NCBI GenBank assembly: GCA_025765615.1
Contig: JAIVFJ010000379.1
Coordinates: 1-53,337 of the forward strand
Source of the DNA: Zopfochytrium polystomum
Taxonomy: Eukaryota; Chytridiomycota; Chytridiomycetes; Chytridiales; Chytridiaceae
Direction: 5' to 3'
Length of the DNA stretch: 53,337 nt
This document shows positions 19,786 through 30,849 of the stretch, piece after piece. A program made the translations under genes and the position numbers. The notes beneath the pieces are model-generated. The model searched no databases, was not told the DNA's origin, and worked only from the letters and a program-made list of their open reading frames with translations. How positions within the stretch are numbered: position 1 is the first letter of the stretch; each line of letters opens with the position of its first letter.

Positions 19786-20904
19786 TCAAAAGTCCAACGT
19801 TGTGTCGCCAACCGTATCGAATTGAGTCATGGCTTCCAGTACATGCACTTTCTGCTCTGAGAGCGAAGCAATCAGTTTGTCCCTGTCTGTTCCTGCTTGT
19901 ACGATCGCCATTACGTTTGAAATGAGACTAGCAACTCCTACAACGAACGAAATTCCTCCTGCGCACTTCGTCACAAATCTAGACCATAAGAGAAGATCCT
20001 TCACGCCGCCCGGTGGAGCGAGTCCTAACTGCTTTGCAACATCCAGCATATGCGTGGCTTCCCAGATGCACATGTCTGAACCGATCGTCGCTCCCAGTGC
20101 ACCAAAGATTACTACTCCCGACGCGGCCGTCTTGATAATATCCGCAGTTTTGTCTCGTACTACACGTGGATCACGTTCGCTCGAGCAGTGGCGCAACCAG
20201 GCATCGATCTTCCTCCACGTCCCTGACCGTGCCACTCCCACCACTTGCTGAATCATGTCCATCATTCTGCGCTCAAAATAGGCCGAGTCTGCAACACAAT
20301 CTCGCTTAATAATAAATGGCCCGAGAACATCCAGCCATTGCGCCACGAGGTAGAGAGGTGAACTACCCTCGCCGCTGGCCATCGTGAGATTTTTCGAGTG
20401 ATGTAAGACGGAAATGAGGCTGTTGCGCGTATCGTCGGCCAACAGATCATCCACCGCTTTTTTAACGTCCTTGTTCTTGTGATAACCGTCCACGGCCTGC
20501 CCGATCGCTGTAGAAAGATCCAAAAGTGAAGCCACAGACGCTCCAATGATCCCAACCAAGGTGAGCGGCGGAAAAAACATAAGAATTCCTCCGGCAACTT
20601 GCCCCGCGTTCGCGACGATCCGAACCGATGTAGTTGAGACCTGGGAATAGTACCGGGCCCACACGGCTTCATCTGCTCGCTTAAAGCGCCGTTCAATTAT
20701 GCTGACGGCATCTTCCATTACCCATTTCGCATCGCCGTTACGGTGATGGCGACACCACGCAGCCGCCGCCTTAGCAACGAGCTTCCCGACGTTATTCAGC
20801 TCCCACGAGCCGTCCGGGTGGCGCACGGCTACTGCTGTGAGAAATTCGTGCGCAAGAACTTTGGTCGGCGTGCGGTCCACTGGTAGAATCACGGCTTCTT
20901 GCAT
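19786..20904 (-). CDS. Unknown protein with three hydrophobic segments
   Basis: Single-exon, 372 residues. The start was chosen at 20904 ('MQEAVILPVDRTP') because upstream in-frame codons only translate the CT microsatellite. Hydrophobic Gly/Ala-rich segments lie near residues 95-130 ('GQVAGGILMFFPPLTLVGI'), 275-300 ('AASGVVIFGALGATIGS') and 330-350 ('CAGGISFVVGVASLISNV'), separated by charged amphipathic helices. The layout of paired Gly-rich hydrophobic helices among helical domains recalls apolipoprotein-L-like or other helical membrane-inserting proteins. This is only a shape resemblance, and no family is recognised. A fragment of the same gene remains beside the second dioxygenase at about 26540-26630, so it was once duplicated together with that gene. 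Confidence 0.6.
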   Translation of the reverse strand: MQEAVILPVDRTPTKVLAHEFLTAVAVRHPDGSWELNNVGKLVAKAAAAWCRHHRNGDAKWVMEDAVSIIERRFKRADEAVWARYYSQVSTTSVRIVANAGQVAGGILMFFPPLTLVGIIGASVASLLDLSTAIGQAVDGYHKNKDVKKAVDDLLADDTRNSLISVLHHSKNLTMASGEGSSPLYLVAQWLDVLGPFIIKRDCVADSAYFERRMMDMIQQVVGVARSGTWRKIDAWLRHCSSERDPRVVRDKTADIIKTAASGVVIFGALGATIGSDMCIWEATHMLDVAKQLGLAPPGGVKDLLLWSRFVTKCAGGISFVVGVASLISNVMAIVQAGTDRDKLIASLSEQKVHVLEAMTQFDTVGDTTLDF

Positions 20905-20943
20905 GATCTTTACCGTAAACGACAGGTGTTGCGCAAAGGGGGT

Positions 20944-21095
<152 letters not shown>

Positions 21096-21429
21096 AAACG
21101 AAACAAAGGAAACAAATCCAATAGTCCTCCACTCAAAGCGTGTTGCGCTGCTTTTATATGCCCTCTTCAACAGATTCGAGGAAGTCGCTGCGGCGCACTT
21201 GCACTTGACTTTGCACTTGCACTTGGTTGAAATTGCGCCCGCCCTCCCGCAAGGGTCCTCTGTGTGTTGGATGTGGTGCCTTTCTGCACTTGAGAGTTTA
21301 TCATTGCAACAAACTATGAAGCGCGCAGAACTTCTTCCTCCTTTCTGGCAGAAGATAGGTAATAGCAAACGCTGGGGATGTTGATTGTTCAAATTTGAAA
21401 AACACACAATGACCCCGTGCAACGCTCCC

Positions 21430-22155
21430 TTACTCGCCCGCAATCGGACTTTCCGTCTGCACCATCTCGTACATGATATCCGTCCGAATCGTGTACTTGA
21501 CGCCCTCCGTCAACACCTCACCCTCATGCAAAAAGCCATGGTCAAACACAAACACCTTTCCCGCCTCCAGCTCGCACCCATACCTCGCCGCCTCCTCCTC
21601 CCCACCTTCCTCCTCAAACCACACATTCGTCCTGCCCCCACCGCACCCCGCGTTCAAATACACCTGCACCGTCAGCACCGACATCGCAGACCCGTCCGCA
21701 CGCACATAAGTCCCGTCCGAATGCGGCGCAAACCGGTCCCCCGGCACGTACTTAAGAAACCGGAGCCGCTCGTTTAACCCCACCACTCGTCGCCCGCCGA
21801 GGACGGAGGGGACGAAGGGGGACAGCCGGGACCAGAGCGCGGCGGAGAGCGAAGGGGAGTCGACGATCCGTCGCAGGGACCGTCGCACGTCGGGCGAGTG
21901 CACTTGGTACCCGCCGCCGACGTTTAGTAGCGCGGGGACGTACCCGGATGCTTCGGTCAGGGAGATTAGGGAGGCGCATTCGGTGGCGGTGAGGAGCGGG
22001 CTGATCGTGTATGCGAGCTGTGTCTCCGTCGGCGGCCGCCGTCGCTGCTGCGAACCCGTTGGAGAGCGGAGGATTGTGGGAGCGAGAGCGGTGTGGAGGG
22101 GTGGTGGGAGCGCGGCGAGGACGCTCGGAGGGTACTCGCGGGCGGGGCCGAGCAT
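21430..22155 (-). CDS. 2-oxoglutarate/Fe(II) dioxygenase, prolyl-4-hydroxylase-like (copy 1)
   Basis: Start taken at 22155 ('MLGPAREYPPSV'), aligned with the start region of copy 2; 241 residues, single exon. The double-stranded beta-helix core shows 'LKYVPGDRFAPHSDGTYV' (iron-binding His-x-Asp), 'VQVYLNAG', 'GKVFVFDHGFLHEGE' (distal iron His) and 'VKYTIRTDIMYEM' (the Lys/Arg that binds 2-oxoglutarate). This is the P4H-type 2OG-Fe(II) family, which hydroxylates prolyl or related residues; the substrate is unknown. Compared with copy 2 it lacks 43 residues right after the first Met, an in-frame deletion. Both iron His residues and the Asp are present, so it could be active. The genomic duplication spans about 21290-22325 and 26600-27745. 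Confidence 0.75.
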   Translation of the reverse strand: MLGPAREYPPSVLAALPPPLHTALAPTILRSPTGSQQRRRPPTETQLAYTISPLLTATECASLISLTEASGYVPALLNVGGGYQVHSPDVRRSLRRIVDSPSLSAALWSRLSPFVPSVLGGRRVVGLNERLRFLKYVPGDRFAPHSDGTYVRADGSAMSVLTVQVYLNAGCGGGRTNVWFEEEGGEEEAARYGCELEAGKVFVFDHGFLHEGEVLTEGVKYTIRTDIMYEMVQTESPIAGE

Positions 22156-23945
22156 GGTGGCGAATGTCTGGTTTTGGTGAATCCAAAGTGCACGAAGGCG
22201 TTTATGTTTCGAGGGGCCAGGAAAAGGAGTGATGGCTGCGCCACTTGCACTTGTGGGTATCCTTGGCGAACAAAACTTTGGTACGACGGTGTGACCAGTG
22301 ACTGTAAATAAGAAACTAAACTTGTTATAAGGAATTACAGACAAATGGCGCATGGCGGGGGGAAGACGGTGGACGGCAAGAAGGGATGCGATCGATCGAT
22401 CGATCGATCGCAGGTCGGCATCATAAAGAAAACGATGGGGCTCGTGGCGTGGTTGAAGTGGATAGTTTGACCATCGGTCGGAATCCATACGCCGCGCCCC
22501 GCCCCACGACCCCTAACCCTCCGATGATCGCCACAGGCGATTGGCTGTGTCACTCCGTTGTGGTTCTGGGCGGGGGCCAGCGAACTCACCCGCTGCAAGG
22601 CCGAGACGACGGCGCGCACTTTCCGTCGTCTTCAAAACTGCTTTTGGCCGCATCTTGCTTTGTTATTATTCATATATTTTTGTTTATTTTTTATTTTTTG
22701 TTGTTTACGATGATTTCATTTTCCTTCGCCGGCCGAACAAGCCCGCCGGCGACGTGGGGGCTGTGGGTTCACCTGAATCCGTTGACGGAGGTGTGGTGTG
22801 GGAAAAGCGGGAGGAGGAGGAGGAGGGGAATAGGACTTCGGCTTTTTTGTTTCACCTTGATTTATTTTCCCTTTTTGCGCACCATCACACACAATCATAC
22901 ATTCAAGTCGCGCAACTTTGCTTGCATTGGGAGAGATGTGTTGCAGGATTGGACTTGGCTCCAAGCTTCAAGATAAAGACGTTCCTGTCCCCTTCACAAT
23001 GTTTCTCCATGCAGTCAAGAACGGGATTAATCGATCCTGTCACAAATGACCTTGCACCATTTGTTAAGTCGCTCGATTTCACTGGCTCTCCTTTTGAGCT
23101 TGATGATGACCTGAAGCTTCTCCACAAGTTGCAAGTCCTTCACCCTCTTTCAGCCCTCAAGGTCGTCTTTGCCAGTCTTTCTCCTTTTTGTCATTGGCTT
23201 CTCTGCAAAATTTGCTCCCACTCAGGGGCCTTCTTGCGGAATTACGCTGCTCAGCAGTGAGGCAGGTGGAGATCTCTATGAAGCGGAAAAGATGTTGATT
23301 GCCTCTGCCATGCGCAGCGACAGCGGTGCAGCCCCAACCACAGAAGCTGCTGTAATGGGTGTGATGTGCTACTGGTCAGCAGAACAAAGGGAAGCAGTTG
23401 AGGGAATTGCCAAAGTTGATAGTTGCACGGAGGATGGGGGTTCCTGCAAGAAAATTTCCGGTAGCTGAATCTGCATCATCGGTCAACAATTGCTCATTTG
23501 TGATCAGCGTCTGCAATTTTGCGACTTTGGCCATCAAATTCTGTGTTACTGATTTAACATACTCGTTGACCCATGCCATGGTGTCAGCTTCATGCTCAGC
23601 ACTGTTATGAGGGTCCAACGCCTCGAACCTTTTCTGTAGCTCCTCTGATGCTCCATCCAAAAATTTCAAAGAAAGAAGGCGCTCAATAGCATTTGGAATG
23701 CAGAATCTCTGGTGCCAGTGGGAAAAGCTGCACACCTTCTCCAAAACAAAGATAGCAAGCTGTGCAACGTGGGCGAAACCAGCTGAATCGCCAACTGAAT
23801 GTGCAAGGTTTGGACTAAGAACTCAGATTGCTCTCCAACTGATGGGGTACTTTGCAATGCTGTCGTTGTATTTCAGCATTTCAAGGATTGTCGAAAGGTG
23901 TCGCTTGTTATGAGTTCTTCAATCAAAATCTAGCTACAGCATCTA

Positions 23946-23983
<38 letters not shown>

Positions 23984-24722
23984 ACTACAGCGTAAGACGA
24001 ATTATCGGACTCACACATGTGACTACAACATAACAGCATGGTGGCAGCGCTCACCAGCGTAGGAGAAATGTGGAAACTCAATCACATCCAACTCCATCCA
24101 ACTGTCAGCTCTAAGACATCAGCATCCTATCTCCCTCCATCGTCATCGACAATGGCATCCGATGGCAGTCGTCTTGCAGCATCGATACTCTATCTTGCCT
24201 CCATGGGTGTTCTATCTACAGGCAATGTCAATATGCGACATCACCGTTATATCTCAAACCCATTGTCGTCTCGCAACATCGGTGTCCTTTCTTGCCTCCA
24301 TCAGTGACAGAGTTCTATGTCACCTCTGTCGTCAGTACTCAACGACAGAATTCTATCTTTCATGGATGGTCAGAGGTTCTCCCTGAGCATGTCACACAGC
24401 GAGGCATACTCGTGTGAATTCTTATCAAGCCCGCAACGGCTGGTTGGAGAGGCCCTGACTTCCTTCAAAAGAGGGGAAAGAAAGGTTTGGAGGGGTGCTA
24501 ATAGCAGTAGTACAAATCTAATTCTTTAGAAATGGCTTACTGGTTGGGTTGGTTGTGTATAAGAGAGATTAATGAGGCTGCTTAGCTATTTATATGGAGA
24601 ATGGCATTTGGAAAACGAGAAAAAGAAAGAAAGAAGAAAGGTAGAAAATTGTTTGAAGAAAAATGAAAAGAATAATGAAAAATTAATGACAAGGAAGAAA
24701 TGATTAGAGACAAGAAGCATTA
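22156..24722. other. Gene-poor, AT-richer region with decayed reading frames
   Basis: Minus-strand open frames at 23127-22903 and 23744-23376 (for example 'MAKVAKLQTLITNEQLLTDD') look protein-like, but no domain, start or splice plan could be fixed. They may be remains of one old element or gene that also includes open frames at 25329-25703 and 25796-26176. It also contains a (GATC)n stretch near 22390. No gene is called. Confidence 0.35.
23946..23982. repeat. Poly-G homopolymer, 37 bp
   Basis: An uninterrupted run of 37 G. Similar runs of 23 G (33687-33709) and 17 G (45169-45185) occur in the window. They may be real G-quadruplex-forming tracts or assembly artefacts. Confidence 0.9.
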
Positions 24723-24919
24723 CTGTCAATTTCATATACCTTGAGATTTTGAGGCAGCAAAAAAAAAGTTTGGTGGAGGGCAAAAAAAACTTTTCACTAT
24801 TGGAGACGGACCACCCCGAAATGGAGACTGACCACCCCCCAATCGAAAACTTTTTTTTGCTCCCCCCGAAACATTTTTTTTTCCCTAACCCAAAATCTCA
24901 AGGAATATGAAATTCACTG
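24723..24919. mobile_element. Tc1/mariner-like MITE, copy 2
   Basis: The 197-bp element has TA on both sides (24721-24722 and 24920-24921). The inverted ends are left 'ctgtcaatttcatatacctt' and right the reverse complement 'cagtgaatttcatattcctt', continuing as 'gagatttt' on both sides. The interior shares 'gtttggtggaggg', 'ctattggagacg' and 'aatcgaaaactttttttt' with copy 1 at 16865-17036. The CAGT-like end and TA target site fit the Tc1/mariner/pogo superfamily. No coding capacity. Confidence 0.82.
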
Positions 24920-24924
24920 TAACA

Positions 24925-26539
24925 TGATTACATAGGATTGCCTCCATCGTAACAATGTCGCCAACTCCATTTAGGATTGCAATGGCAAAGAGGGTTTTGC
25001 AGCAAGTGTGAGTGCCAAAAAACCAGCTGATTCCAGCACTTTCATCAATGGCACAACCAAAGCATCAAGATTTTCCCAGAGGACTAATTGTGGGTTTTTT
25101 CAAATGAAATATCCACAAAGGCCGGAAATTTTTTGAAAAAAAGGGGAGGCAGTGGAATGAAGAAGTGTTCAGAGCTGATATGGTGGAGCATGGATATATG
25201 ATATTGTCTCTGTCTTGAGACGAAGCAAATTAATGAGAATTAAATCAAAGTTAAACATAGATGTATTCTTCTTTATTTGACAGGCTAACAAAAGAAAGAA
25301 ATCTGTAGCCACCATTTCAGACACCCTGTCAGCTGCAGAGGTGCACACCACTCATGTCCAGGCTGAACTGAACCCCAAAGAGACAAGTCCTGGTCCATTC
25401 GTCACTTTCACCTTCTACATCCAAATAGCCTGCATCTGTAGGAGCCCTCAGCGAATCCTCTTTGGTCATATGCAAAATAACATCGCGAAGATTGTACAAG
25501 GGCTCATGCTCCACCTTGAGATTGACCAGAGAGCGAATAATTCCGAAAAACTCATTCAACTGGGGCCGACAGTGGTGAAACTGTTGTGTAGAAAGGCATC
25601 CAAATTCGTGTAAATCCTGTTTACGTTCTTGTGCCATGTACCAGTCCGCTTGATGATGCGATTGATGACAAAACGGGAAACATCCTCCAAAACAAATACA
25701 CACAGGTACGCCGTTCTAAATTTGGTTATTGCACTCTAATTCTCTAATCACGCTCTAAAAGACGCGTACGCGCTTTAGTTTACTATACTCCCAATTTATG
25801 GCTGCTTTTCAGCTAGAGCACGCCACTGTTTCAGCAACAAATTGTGGAATGTGGCCTGATTTTGTACAATTCCTTCGAGATTAGGGCGCGATCCGGAATA
25901 TTGGAGCACAATAGGCAAAAGACGAGCGAGGAGGTGCAATAGGCAAAGCACACACATGCAGAATTTTTTACATAAGGGAATGTCACAAAATACATCAGGT
26001 AAGAATGAAAAAAAAAACGACAAACAAAAGAAGAAGAATGGAGAAGCCGCAAGCACGCCGCTGACCAGCACGCCCACAAGCGCCAGCGGCAACCCCCCAG
26101 CAGCTCCATTGGAGGGAAGTGTAGAAAAAAAGGGTATAACGCCTTGTGGACCGACGCTCACTCCGCTGAGCTCCACAGAATCTGTTCAGAACGTGCCGCC
26201 AACTCTAACGGTCAAGTACGTGCAGGACACCTTCCCAGCGTTCTACTCAAAGGTTGCAATTGGTTTTCTTCGAGAAAACAGTCAAAGATCGGGGTGTGCG
26301 ACATTCAGATTGCCTTCTTCACCACCTGTTACTTACTTTTGTTAATTCCATCCTGCAGCCTCGCAGTGCATTAGCAACACCGAACAAAGAAAGAGTGAGA
26401 TCAGGCGAGCGGTCACCAAATCTGTCGGCGGCCCCAGACCAAATCCGAAACCACCATCAACGACGTCTCTGCTGGTTAACTCAAAACAGACTTCGACAGT
26501 CTTCCGGCCGACCCAGGGGAGCTCACAATGAATGGACAT
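24925..26539. other. Decayed region, no gene called
   Basis: Minus-strand frames 25703-25329 ('FFGIIRSLVNLKVEHEPLYN') and 26176-25796 ('PIVLQYSGSRPNLEGIVQ') and a plus frame at 25956-26345 are open but unrecognised. They may belong to an old transposable element. Confidence 0.3.
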
Positions 26540-26630
26540 AGAGGATCAAGCCATTGCGCGACGAAGAAGTGGGGGGGTACCGTCCTCGCCGCAAGTCATT
26601 GCGAGAACTCCTTCCTCCTCACTGAAAGAC
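26540..26630 (-). pseudogene. Remnant of the unknown hydrophobic gene next to dioxygenase copy 2
   Basis: Plus-strand sequence with 'agccattgcgcgacga' followed by 'ccgtcctcgccgc' matches 20330-20395 within the intact gene 19786-20904 ('agccattgcgccacgag' and 'taccctcgccgc'). It lies at the equivalent side of the second dioxygenase copy. The rest of the gene and the GA microsatellite are missing. Confidence 0.5.
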
Positions 26631-26707
26631 GGTAGGTAATAGCAAACAGCAGCATACGTTGAATATTCAAATTTGAAAAAACACAAAATGACTCCACTCT
26701 CGCTTCC

Positions 26708-27565
26708 TCACTCGCTCACACTCGGACTTTCTGTCTGCACCATCTCGTACATGATATCCGTCCGAATCGTGTACTTGACGCCCTCCGTCACCACCTCACC
26801 CTCATGCAAAAAGCCATGGTCAAACACAAACACTTTTCCCACCTCCAGCTCGCACCCATACCTCGGCGCCTCCTCCTCCCCACCGTCCTCCTCAAACCAC
26901 ACATTCGTCCTGCCCCCACGACACCCCGCGTTCAAATACACCTGCAACGTCAACACCGACATCGCCGACCCGTCCTCCCGCACATAAGTCCCGTCCGTAT
27001 GCGGCGCAAACAGGTCCCCCGGCACGTACTTGAGGAACCGAAGCCGCTCGTTCAGACCTACCACTCGCCGCCCGCCGAGGACCGCGGGTACGAAGGGGGA
27101 CAGCCGGGACCAGAGAGCGGCGGAGAGTTGCGGGGAGTCAACGATCCGCCGCCCGGACCGCCGTACGTCGGGAGAGTGCACTTGGTACCCGCCGCCGACG
27201 TTTAGCAGCGCGGGGACGTACCCGGATGCTTCGGTCAGGGAGATTAGGGAGGCGCATTCGGTGGCGGTGAGGAGCGGGCTGATTGTGTATGCGAGCTGTG
27301 TCTCCGTCGGAGGCCGCCGTCGCTGCTGCGAACCCGTTGGAGAGGAGAGGATTGTGGGAGCGAGCGCGGTGTGGATGGGTGGTGGGAGCGCGGCGAGGAC
27401 GCTCGGAGGGTACTCGCGGGCGGGGCCGAGCCCGGTGACGGTGGGGGGCGGCAGATCGTTCGGCGGACGGTCCAGGACGCCGTGGATGGGGTTGTCGTGG
27501 AGTGGGTCCACGTACTCGTTGATGACACCCGTCTTGGTCATCTCGGCGAGCGTTGACTGCTGCAT
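26708..27565 (-). CDS. 2-oxoglutarate/Fe(II) dioxygenase, prolyl-4-hydroxylase-like (copy 2)
   Basis: Start taken at 27565 ('MQQSTLAEMTKTGVINEY'); the frame stays open upstream to 28180 through low-quality sequence, so the start is a choice. It has 285 residues, single exon. The catalytic signature is complete: 'LFAPHTDGTYV' (His-x-Asp), 'FDHGFLHEGE' (distal His) and 'VKYTIRTDIMYE' (co-substrate anchor). The N-terminal segment 'YVDPLHDNPIHGVLDRP' is absent from copy 1, so copy 2 probably shows the ancestral form. The family hydroxylates protein side chains, usually prolines, using 2-oxoglutarate and O2. No signal peptide is evident, so it is probably cytosolic or nuclear. Confidence 0.78.
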   Translation of the reverse strand: MQQSTLAEMTKTGVINEYVDPLHDNPIHGVLDRPPNDLPPPTVTGLGPAREYPPSVLAALPPPIHTALAPTILSSPTGSQQRRRPPTETQLAYTISPLLTATECASLISLTEASGYVPALLNVGGGYQVHSPDVRRSGRRIVDSPQLSAALWSRLSPFVPAVLGGRRVVGLNERLRFLKYVPGDLFAPHTDGTYVREDGSAMSVLTLQVYLNAGCRGGRTNVWFEEDGGEEEAPRYGCELEVGKVFVFDHGFLHEGEVVTEGVKYTIRTDIMYEMVQTESPSVSE

Positions 27566-27912
27566 GGTGGCGAATGTCTGGTTTTGGTGAATCCAAAGTG
27601 CACGGAGGCGTTTATGTTTTGAGGAAAAGGAGTGATGGCTGCGCCACTTGCACTTTTGGGTATCCGTGGCGAACAAAACTTCGCCACCGCGGTATCCCCA
27701 GCCCAGCGACCCAGTGACTGTCACTCCCAAAACTAAACTTGTTGCACAATCCTTGGTGGGGTTTTCCCTCACAACGCCGCACATCGGTGGCGGAAGGAGG
27801 AAAAAGGGACAACAGAGTGTGAAATCACATGGAGTCAAAGCAGATAGACTGAACGACAATGGGAGAATGAGAAGCGAGGAAGTATGGACTAGCGACAGCG
27901 TAAACGTCCCCC
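27566..27912. other. Spacer upstream of dioxygenase copy 2
   Basis: The first part (to about 27745) is homologous to the upstream flank of copy 1. The rest is unremarkable. Confidence 0.5.
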
Positions 27913-29084
27913 TCACGTATTCTTCTGCGGCACCCACAGTGGCACGAATCCGTCTACCGTGAGCTGCCGCCACGGCCATTCGTCCCACCCCTCGGGCACC
28001 ATCCACGTGGCCGTGACCTCTGGCCCGCTCTCGGCCACGTACACCACCCGCACTGGAACGCGCACGACCACCGCGCCGCCCGGCAGCTTCCGACCGAACC
28101 GCTTGCCACCCGCCGCCGCCGATCCAGGCGCAAGAACGATTTCTAAAGCGTGCGCGCTGTACAGCTTTCCGTCGCACCACCCGCCGCGAAGGCCCACCGT
28201 CCCCACTCGGACGACTCCCTCCGCTGAAACCGCCCCCACCGCGCCGCTTTCGCCGACGCCGCCGGAAATCAGCCCCGCGACGGACTCCCCGCCGTCGAAC
28301 GTGTCCTCGTCGTCGTCATAATCGTCGCCGCCGCCTGCAAGCGTCGCGTCGTCCGCCCCCGCGTCGTCAAAGTCCTCACTAAGGGCAACCACGCCGGGTG
28401 GCGTAATCACGCCGCGTACCGCCGCCGTTGACAGCACGGGCTTCCAGTCCCGCTGCGTCACGTCGATCACGGGGAACTGCGACAAAGGCGGCGTCCGCCC
28501 GCCGCCCGGACGCGGCACCGGCCCGAACCATTCGGTCACCTTGGACGTCGCCGTCCAGGACGCCGCGGCGGCCGCCGCCGGGGCAGCCGACGACGACGAG
28601 GGCGGCGGCGAGGGGGAAAAGATGCGGATCGAGACGGGGTAGGTCTCGGTGCTGGAGACGGGTAGCACGCGCGGGGTCGTGATTTCGTATGTGGCGCCTG
28701 TGGGATGACGTGTTGCAACGGGGGTCCGGGTTAGCGTCTTTGAAAACCTCTGCCAAAAAAAAAAAAAAAAAAAAAAAAAAAGCAAAATAATATATATATA
28801 TACATATACATATTTTTTTTTACCAAACGGCAGCGAGCCCTTGTGCACTGCGACGCGGTCTGGGCGGACGTACCTCTGCGGCACGGCGTGGCGGAGCACG
28901 ACGCGCCGCTCGACCTCGACGGCGGGCATTGTGGGCCGCTCGAGGACGGCGACGACCCAGTACGATGCGCCCTCGGCCTCGACGGCGCCGTCGGTCGCAT
29001 AGCGCAGCAGCGGCACGTCGCGGAAGGACGGCGCGAGGTGCGGGTGGATTGGAAGCGCGAAGGGGAACGACGCGCTTTTTGGAG

Positions 29085-29121
<37 letters not shown>

Positions 29122-29716
29122 AAAGAGAGAGAGGTTCGATGGATGACGTCAGCACTTCCACGAAACAAAGCAAAAAAAATTTCGCCCAGGCATTGAATAT
29201 CTGGTGGTGGCACCCCCCTGATATCGTGCATAGATAGACAGACAGGCAGACAGATAGACAGACAGACAGGCAGAGTGAAAGACGCAGCACTCACGATCCG
29301 TCGATCTCCTCGTACGCTGCCGCCGGCGTCCACAGCACGCGCTCGACCAGCAGCTCGCCCGGGCCCGCCGCCGTCGCCTCGCGCCTGACGAGCCGCACCC
29401 GCACGCACGCCGCCCGCACCGTCGCTCGCCCGATCTTGCCCGCCTCCACGTCCACGCCCACCGTCCCCGTCACGCAGGCGTAGCGCTGCTGGTCGTACGA
29501 CGGAGGGGTGGAGGGTCCCGGGATGCCCGCCTCGTCGTACGCCGCCCGTCCGCTGCCCCACGCCGGCGCCCGACGCCGCGACTCGGGGTACTCGAAGACG
29601 GGCAGTGGTTGCTGCTGGGAAAGTGGCCCGCCGATGGCGACGGCAGCGCCGGACGGCTGCTCTGTGGTGGCCGGCGTGAAGGCCAGCGAGACGCGGGCGC
29701 GGGAGAGGACGCCCAT
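27913..29716 (-). CDS. Arrestin-like domain protein
   Basis: Three exons on the minus strand (29716-29295, 29074-28824, 28697-27913), GT-AG, joining in phase to 485 residues. The N-terminal half has beta-strand-rich arrestin features: 'GTVGVDVEAGKIGRATVRA', 'VRVRLVRRE', the typical 'FPFALPIHPHLAPSF' strand, then 'GASYWVVAVLERP' and 'VEVERRVVL'. The C-terminal half starts 'ATYEITTPRVLPVSSTETY' and contains an acidic insert ('DDYDDDEDTFDGGE') before final strands. Arrestin-related proteins act as adaptors, often recruiting Rsp5-type ubiquitin ligases to plasma-membrane transporters. I do not see a clear PPxY in it. The family call rests on motif shape, not a search. Both introns carry long poly-A/T tracts. 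Confidence 0.62.
29233..29273. repeat. (GACA)n microsatellite inside an arrestin-gene intron
   Basis: Imperfect GACA units lie in the first intron of the arrestin-like gene, next to a 30-bp poly-T tract at 29088-29120. Confidence 0.85.
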
Positions 29717-30849
29717 TTTCTTCTTCTTCTTGGATTTAAAATTCTCTCTTTTTTTCTTCTTATTGGTTTGGTATGGGGAAGAAAGCCTGCTTACTGTGTT
29801 TATAACCGGGGTTGTCTCTCCGGCAAATTGGAACTGAACTGCGCCGGCGCGCTGGTGTAACCCGTGCTTTCGCAGTGCCCAGTCTCCAGCACCGCAAGTT
29901 CCGGGCACCTCCGGGCTCGATCAGGGATCTTAAAAGCTGTTTTGGTCCCACGAAAAATGTCCCCAATGCTCAGCTGCAATTTTGATTGGAAACAAGGGTT
30001 ATGAAGTCGGACCTTCCTACCACGAGTCACCGACTGGCCCGCAAGCATTCGCCATCATCCCCCCAGGCTTCCCACTTCTCATCGTTCGAGCCCTGCGATT
30101 CGTCTGATGGGAGTATCTGAGAAAGAATTCATTTTTCAAGTCAGCACCTGAAAACGAAGTTGTCTCTCAGGGTCGTGACGGTGTGAAGCAGCGAGGCGGC
30201 AAGAGCTGAGGTTACGACGTAACGGGGATAACCAGCCCTTCTGTTAGCTATTGACAGTGAGGTACAAATATTCACTGTGGGCCAAACTATTTAAAGGGTG
30301 GAGCCTCAAAAGTGAAAGGAAAGTACGAAGTAAATGGGACAATGGGAATAACAAAATGCCAGAGCACGGAGCTAACGTAGCCACCCATGTGCCAATTAAA
30401 TCCCAACAAGCAATGCGTAAGAATCTCCTGTGTCGGTCGGCCGAGGGTGCTTGTCAAAGCTTTGTTCCACTCAGTCTGAGCATCTTGGTCAAAACCAAAC
30501 AAAAAATTGAAAATAGCCAGTCTTTTTTTCGCTCAGTCTTCGCTCTCTCACACCGCTGCCCTGACTCGGCTGGTGGGTGCTTGGCGTCTTCAGCGCCATG
30601 GCAGCCGCACAGCTACCATCGGGGTGTCCGAGGTCCCTCGTTCTGATGGTTTCCCTTGCTCCCCTCACAGAGGAAGGATAGGTTACAGTCATCCTTCGCC
30701 GTCGTCCCCCACAACGGCGGCCCGACTTGCTTTGCAGATTCTCTGTGCTGTGTCTAGCTTAGGGTGGGTACGCTCATCCCTCGCTTGCATGACTGAAGAC
30801 TGACTCTCCGATAGGATTGTCGTCCACTGTACCTTTGAACACCCAGGGC
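29717..30849. other. Intergenic
   Basis: Promoter side of the arrestin-like gene followed by sequence leading into the DIRS relic. Nothing else was recognised. Confidence 0.4.
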
